Part shown: positions 59,611 through 64,000 of the stretch, one piece after another | Position numbering within the stretch: position 1 is the stretch's first letter | How the letters are laid out: the number at the start of each line of letters is the position of its first letter | Source of the DNA: Mycolicibacter nonchromogenicus | Lineage (GTDB): Bacteria; Actinomycetota; Actinomycetes; Mycobacteriales; Mycobacteriaceae | Reading direction: 5' to 3' | Assembly (NCBI RefSeq): GCF_002101775.1 | Contig: NZ_LQPI01000033.1 | Coordinates: forward strand, 62,001 to 126,000 | DNA: 64,000 nucleotides | The notes under the pieces: model-generated | What the model saw: the letters and a program-made list of their open reading frames with translations, nothing else | What the model was told of the DNA's origin: nothing | Database searches by the model: none | Program-made: the position numbers and the translations under genes

Positions 59611-60666
59611 TCAGCCTCGCTTCACCGGTAGCGAGCGGGCGAGTTCGGCTGCGGCACTGATCAACTGCGGGATCATCGGGCCCATCGCGGCGGCGATCTG
59701 CGGGTCGACCCGGCCGCCGGTGACCGAGGCCGCGTAGGTCTTCTCCAGCACGATTCCCAGCTTCCAGTTGGCCAGCACCAGGTAGTAGTCGATGTTCTCG
59801 GTGGACAATCCGCTGACCTGTTCGTAGCGTTCCAGCAGCTCCGAGCGGGTCGGCATGCCCGCGAGGTCGGCGTAATAGCCTTGGGTTCGCGGATTCTCGC
59901 CGTCGTAGCCGAGCAGCGCCCAGGCCAGGTCCAAAAGTGGATCGCCGATGGTCGTCATCTCCCAGTCGATGATCGCGACCAGTTTCGCGGGTGCGCCGTG
60001 GGCGTACATCACGTTGGCGAACTGGTAGTCGCCGTGCATGATTCCCGGCGTGTAGTGCGCCGGATGGCTGCGGCGCAGCCAGTCCGCGGCTTCGTCCAGG
60101 CCGGGCAGGTCGCGTACCCGGTAGCTGTCCAAGAACGCCAGCCAGCGGTCCACCTGGCGCTCGTGAAATCCGTCCGGGCGGCCGAACCCGTCGAGCCCCC
60201 GCGCGCGCCAGTCCACGCGTCCCAGTCGGGCCGCTCCCTCGACCAGCTCGAAAGCCAGGCCGCGGCGGGTCTCCAGGTCCGTGTCGAAGGGAGCCGGCCA
60301 GGCGTTGCCGGTCGAATTCCAGCCGTCCACCTCGGCCATCACGTAGAACGGTGTGCCGAGCAGTTCGCCGTTGTCGTCGGCGGCGATCAACTGCGCGTGC
60401 GGGACGTCGGTGCCCGACAGCGCCCGCACCAGGCGGATCTCCCGACGCAGCCCATCGATGCGGGCGGCGTCCGCCCGGGGGCCCGGCATCCGCAGCACCG
60501 CGGTGGCCTCGCCCCGGCGTACCCGGTAGAGGGTGTTCTGCGAGCCACCGCTGAGCGGTTCCAGCACTGGCAGTTCGCCTTTTCCGGGTGTGTCGGGGGC
60601 AGCATGGGCGTCGAGCCAGCGGCCCAATGCGCTGCTGTCGAGCCGTGCTGTCTGTTCATCCGCCAT
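59611..60666 (-). CDS. APH-fold kinase (ACAD10/11 kinase-domain-like)
   Basis: A 351-residue APH-family protein. Nucleotide-lobe residues lie in PLSGGSQNTLYRVRRGEATA near residue 37; YTPGIMHGDYQFANVMYAHG near residue 205 has the HxDxxxxN catalytic loop; AIIDWEMTTIGDPLLDLAWAL near residue 230 supplies the metal Asp. The DWEMTTIGDPLLDLAW segment is close to that of the human ACAD10/11 kinase domain and of mycobacterial FadE36-type proteins. The ATG at 60666 has GAGG upstream. It is the first gene of the APH-SDR-ACAD-TetR-MDR operon, directly behind a 39-bp palindrome. Confidence 0.88.
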   Translation of the reverse strand: MADEQTARLDSSALGRWLDAHAAPDTPGKGELPVLEPLSGGSQNTLYRVRRGEATAVLRMPGPRADAARIDGLRREIRLVRALSGTDVPHAQLIAADDNGELLGTPFYVMAEVDGWNSTGNAWPAPFDTDLETRRGLAFELVEGAARLGRVDWRARGLDGFGRPDGFHERQVDRWLAFLDSYRVRDLPGLDEAADWLRRSHPAHYTPGIMHGDYQFANVMYAHGAPAKLVAIIDWEMTTIGDPLLDLAWALLGYDGENPRTQGYYADLAGMPTRSELLERYEQVSGLSTENIDYYLVLANWKLGIVLEKTYAASVTGGRVDPQIAAAMGPMIPQLISAAAELARSLPVKRG

Positions 60667-60680
60667 CGCCGGCACCTCGC

Positions 60681-60719
60681 AATCTCTGGGTGGAGAATAG
60701 CGTTCTCCACCCGGAGATT
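60681..60719. promoter_or_regulatory. 39-bp near-perfect palindrome, operator of APH-ACAD operon
   Basis: Two 17-bp arms (AATCTCTGGGTGGAGAA and TTCTCCACCCGGAGATT) with one mismatch surround 5 bp. The centre, GAGAATAGCGTTCTC (60693-60707), belongs to the palindrome family seen elsewhere. The arms end 15 bp before the start codon at 60666. The site is long enough for two TetR dimers. Confidence 0.6.
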
Positions 60720-60764
60720 GGGCGGTTTGAGCGAGATCCGGGGGTTGGGAAGCCCTCGCCTACT

Positions 60765-60830
60765 GGCGCGAGCGTGCATGGTTGTACGCGCTACACGGCG
60801 TGTCGGCGAGCAGACACGCACGCTCGCGCC
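60765..60830. repeat. 66-bp palindromic intergenic repeat, copy 2
   Basis: The arms GGCGCGAGCGTGC (60765-60777) and GCACGCTCGCGCC (60818-60830) are perfect. The length equals that of copy 1 at 43836-43901, and the loop shares GTGTCGG/ACACGCC-like parts. It lies 8 bp beyond the ferredoxin reductase stop, where it could serve as a terminator. Confidence 0.7.
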
Positions 60831-60838
60831 AAGGAAAA

Positions 60839-62017
60839 CTAGCCCAGCACGTCGGAGATGGGGGCTCCCGCGGCGATCTTGGCCCGCGCCCCCATCACCT
60901 TTCCGGGGCGACCCGCGCCCACCACGCCGGCGAGCACACCGTCGCGTTCGTAATACGCCAGGAACTTGTGACCGTCGTCCTCGACCAGGTGCACGGTGTC
61001 GGTGGCCTCCGGCTCGCCCAGGCACTGGATCTTCAGGTCGTACTGGTCGCTCCAGAAGTACGCCGGCACCGCCACGTCATGCAGGGACTCCCGGCCCAGC
61101 ATGGTCGGAACCATCACGCGGACCTGGGTCACCACGTTGCTCCAGTGCTCAACGCGCACCTGGTGGCCGTCGCGGCCCCGCCAGAACGCCACGTCGCCGA
61201 CGGCCCACACGTTCGGCACACTGGTGCGCCCGGTCGCGTCGCACACCACGCCGTTGCCGACCTCAACCCCGCTGCCGGTCAGCCACTCGGTCGCCGGCGT
61301 CGAACCGACGCCCAGCACCACCACGTCGGCGGCCAGCTCGGTGCCGTCGGAGAGCACCACGGTCTCGACGCGGCCCGAGCCGCGAACCTCGGCGACGCCC
61401 ACACCGCTGCGGACATCGACCCCGTTGGCCCGGTGCAGCCGCGCCACCAGTTCGCCGATCTGCTCACCGAGCACGGCGGCCAGCGGCGTGGGCTGCGGCT
61501 CCACCAGCACGACATCCACGCCCAGCTTGCGCAGGCTGGCTGCCGCCTCACACCCGATGAATCCGGCGCCGATCACCACCGCACGGTCGGCTCCGGCCGC
61601 GTCGTCGCGCAGCGCCAGGCTGTCCTCGAACGACCGGACCACGCGGATGCCGTCCAAATCGCCGAAGCTCGGGATGCGCCGCGGCACAAGACCGGTGGCG
61701 ATCACCAGCTGGTCGTAGCCCAGGACGCTGCCGTCTGCCAGCGTCACCGACTGCGCGGCGGTGTCCACGCTGCGCGCACCGGAACCCAGCCGCAGGGTGA
61801 TGTTGCGCTCGGCGTAGAACTCCGGGGGCTCCAGCGTGGTCTCGTCACGCTCGCCGCGCAGCACCTCTTTGGTCAGCGGCGGCCGGTCATACGGCGGGCG
61901 GGTCTCGTCGGAGACGATCGTGATCGGCCCCGCGTATTCCTCGCGCCGCAATTCCTCGGCCGTGCGCACAGCCGCCAGGCCGCCGCCGACGATAACGATC
62001 CCGTTGTCGGGCACCAC
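60839..62017 (-). CDS. Ferredoxin reductase (FAD/NAD-dependent)
   Basis: A 392-residue FAD/NAD(H) oxidoreductase: the FAD motif IVIVGGGLAAVRTAEELRRE near residue 6, RPPYDRPPLTKEVLRGE near residue 42, the NAD motif AVVIGAGFIGCEAAASLRKLG near residue 146, and VWAVGDVAFWRGRDGHQVR near residue 270. This matches ferredoxin reductases that feed P450s and oxygenases in mycobacteria. It follows the mycofactocin-type SDR by 30 bp. The tuf-membrane protein-SDR-reductase order is that of the M. tuberculosis Rv0685-Rv0688 region, as I recall it, so this end of the window is backbone. Confidence 0.92.
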   Translation of the reverse strand: MVPDNGIVIVGGGLAAVRTAEELRREEYAGPITIVSDETRPPYDRPPLTKEVLRGERDETTLEPPEFYAERNITLRLGSGARSVDTAAQSVTLADGSVLGYDQLVIATGLVPRRIPSFGDLDGIRVVRSFEDSLALRDDAAGADRAVVIGAGFIGCEAAASLRKLGVDVVLVEPQPTPLAAVLGEQIGELVARLHRANGVDVRSGVGVAEVRGSGRVETVVLSDGTELAADVVVLGVGSTPATEWLTGSGVEVGNGVVCDATGRTSVPNVWAVGDVAFWRGRDGHQVRVEHWSNVVTQVRVMVPTMLGRESLHDVAVPAYFWSDQYDLKIQCLGEPEATDTVHLVEDDGHKFLAYYERDGVLAGVVGAGRPGKVMGARAKIAAGAPISDVLG

Positions 62018-62047
62018 GATCTCCCTGTTTCTTCCGGCCAGGGGCGA

Positions 62048-62887
<840 letters not shown>

Positions 62888-62901
62888 CTAGCAGCTGTAT
62901 A

Positions 62902-62915
62902 TGGAACGTGTTCTA
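62902..62915. promoter_or_regulatory. KstR-like operator
   Basis: TGGAACGTGTTCTA fits the TnnAACnnGTTnnA consensus of the mycobacterial cholesterol-catabolism repressor KstR in every fixed position. It lies 24 bp upstream of the mycofactocin SDR start and 11 bp after the end of the membrane-protein gene. Confidence 0.6.
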
Positions 62916-62925
62916 ATCCGAGGCC

Positions 62926-63732
62926 TCAGAGGTCGGCGATGATCTCGGCGCGCTTGCGTGCGTACTCTTCGTCGGTCACCGCCCCGGACGCGTGCAGTGC
63001 CGACAACTGCTGCAGGCGCTCCCCGACCGACGGCTGCTCACCGTCCGGGGCGGCTGCCGGGTTGGCTGCCGGCTGCGCGACTGCTCGGCGCACCACCGCG
63101 CTGATCTGTTGCCGCAGTGCAGGATTCGCCCGCACATCCACCATCTGGTTCAGCCCCACACCATGGGACTTCAGCAGCTGCAGGATCTCCATCAGCGGAC
63201 CGGATTGGCCGCTCAGGTCGTAGGTCCGGCCGTCTTCGGCAATCTCAAACTGCGCGGGCACCAGGCCATTGACCAGTGCGCTGCGTTCCCAGTCGATGCG
63301 GTGCTTGCCGCTGACCGGGTCCACCAGCACCACCAGCTTGCGGGCGGTGATATTGCCCAATCGGCTGACACTGGCGATGACCCGGTCGTCGCGGTCCATC
63401 GGCGCCAGACCCGGGCCGGTGATGTGCAGGCGCAACTTGACCAGCGGTTGGTCATTGATCCGGGTGCCGGTCTCGGTGATGCCGTGGATCTGGGCGAGCG
63501 CCAGGATCCCGTCGCGTTCGAGATCCGCGGCGTCGCTGGCCGATTTCGTCCCGACATACACCAGGCCGAGGGCCACCAGTACGTCGGCCACTGTGATCGC
63601 GATGCCGGTGTAGAACATCCACCGCGTCACATCAAGTTCGCCGATCGCGTAGTACGCGATCAGGAAGATGGGCCCGACCATGCCGCCGCACAGCAGGACG
63701 AGCAACTGCGCCTTGACGTATCGCCACAACAT
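62926..63732 (-). CDS. SHOCT-domain membrane protein
   Basis: A 268-residue protein from ATG 63732; a start at 63774 would lie within the tuf terminator. Two N-terminal membrane segments (LLVLLCGGMVGPIFLIAYYA and FYTGIAITVADVLVALGLVY) are followed by a cytosolic beta-rich part (LVKLRLHITGPG, DRVIASVSRLG) and a C-terminal SHOCT motif (RLQQLSALHASGAVTDEEYA). It corresponds in place and type to Rv0686 of M. tuberculosis. Function is unknown; SHOCT domains often cap membrane or oligomeric proteins. Confidence 0.85.
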   Translation of the reverse strand: MLWRYVKAQLLVLLCGGMVGPIFLIAYYAIGELDVTRWMFYTGIAITVADVLVALGLVYVGTKSASDAADLERDGILALAQIHGITETGTRINDQPLVKLRLHITGPGLAPMDRDDRVIASVSRLGNITARKLVVLVDPVSGKHRIDWERSALVNGLVPAQFEIAEDGRTYDLSGQSGPLMEILQLLKSHGVGLNQMVDVRANPALRQQISAVVRRAVAQPAANPAAAPDGEQPSVGERLQQLSALHASGAVTDEEYARKRAEIIADL

Positions 63733-63772
63733 CACGTGACCAGGGTCTAACACCACACGGCCGAACAGACGC

Positions 63773-63808
63773 AAAATCCCCCTTTTCCCGGAGGAAAAGG
63801 GGGACTTT
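63773..63808 (-). terminator. Intrinsic terminator of tuf
   Basis: CCCCCTTTTCC and GGAAAAGGGGG form an 11-bp perfect stem around CGGA (63778-63803), followed on the minus strand by ATTTT. It lies 40 bp beyond the tuf stop. Confidence 0.85.
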
Positions 63809-63842
63809 ACGTCTGCTCGCGCAGGAACTGCTCGCGCAGGTA

Positions 63843-64000
63843 CTACTTGATGATCTTGGTCACCCGGCCGGCGCCGACGGTACGACCACCCTCACGGATG
63901 GCGAACCGCAGACCCTCGTCCATGGCGACAGGCTGGATCAGCTTGACGGTCATCTCGGTGTTGTCACCGGGCATCACCATCTCGGTACCCTCCGGCAGGG
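63843..64000 (-). CDS. tuf: Elongation factor Tu, C-terminal part
   Basis: The gene enters from the right edge; only the last 52 codons are visible. They read [20 protein letters not shown], then [20 protein letters not shown] and AGRVTKIIK, the invariant C-terminus of bacterial EF-Tu, which carries aminoacyl-tRNA to the ribosome. The stop is TAG at 63843. The strong terminator just downstream ends the rpsL-rpsG-fusA-tuf type transcript known in actinobacteria; the other genes lie outside the window. Confidence 0.97.
   Translation of the reverse strand, partial: LPEGTEMVMPGDNTEMTVKLIQPVAMDEGLRFAIREGGRTVGAGRVTKIIK

Overview
The window is high-GC actinobacterial DNA, and the gene content points to a Mycobacterium or close relative. 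The evidence is an EF-Tu C-terminus preceded by a mycofactocin-type SDR and a ferredoxin reductase, a DUF5994 protein, a TIGR00027 methyltransferase, YrbE permeases of the Mce4 type, an F420/LLM oxidoreductase, and dense fadD/fadE/echA gene sets with GTGA and ATGA start/stop overlaps.

Layout. (1) Positions 1-1287 are chromosomal flank: the start of a secreted trypsin-like protein and a DUF5994 gene. (2) Positions 1288-11863 form a 10.6 kb island bounded by a perfect 51-bp direct repeat, which is the 3' part of tRNA-Phe; the intact tRNA lies at the right end. The island carries a rolling-circle-type replication initiator, an AbiD/AbiF-like HEPN protein preceded by hairpins that look like a small RNA, a junction of two broken genes, a type III restriction-modification pair with a third nuclease-like gene, two small HTH proteins and a small secreted protein. 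No integrase is visible. (3) Positions 11.8-12.3 kb hold tRNA-Phe, tRNA-Asp and tRNA-Glu (minus) and tRNA-Lys (plus).

(4) Positions 12.4-60.7 kb are almost entirely acyl-CoA catabolism: three acyl-CoA synthetases, seven acyl-CoA dehydrogenases (two of them adjacent large/small pairs like actinobacterial steroid-side-chain FadE heterotetramers), five crotonase-family proteins, four CaiB-type CoA transferases, two thiolase-fold proteins (one with a DUF35 partner), a split B12-dependent mutase, a carboxyltransferase, a ThDP enzyme, a P450, two aminoglycoside-phosphotransferase-fold kinases, an orphan YrbE pair, three TetR regulators and one GntR regulator. A palindrome family with core GAGAA-N5-TTCTC lies in front of several of these operons. 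No steroid-ring-degrading genes and no mce genes are present, so the substrate is probably a branched or alicyclic carboxylic acid or a side chain, imported or activated by genes elsewhere. (5) Positions 60.8-64 kb return to conserved mycobacterial order: ferredoxin reductase, mycofactocin SDR with a KstR-like box, SHOCT membrane protein, and tuf.

The most unusual points are the AbiF-like gene with a candidate RNA partner, a crotonase and a CaiB protein that both look circularly permuted, an unfused ACAD11-like kinase/dehydrogenase operon, a methylmalonyl-type mutase in split-subunit form, and the shared operator family. All homology statements come from reading the sequence by eye; no database search was run.
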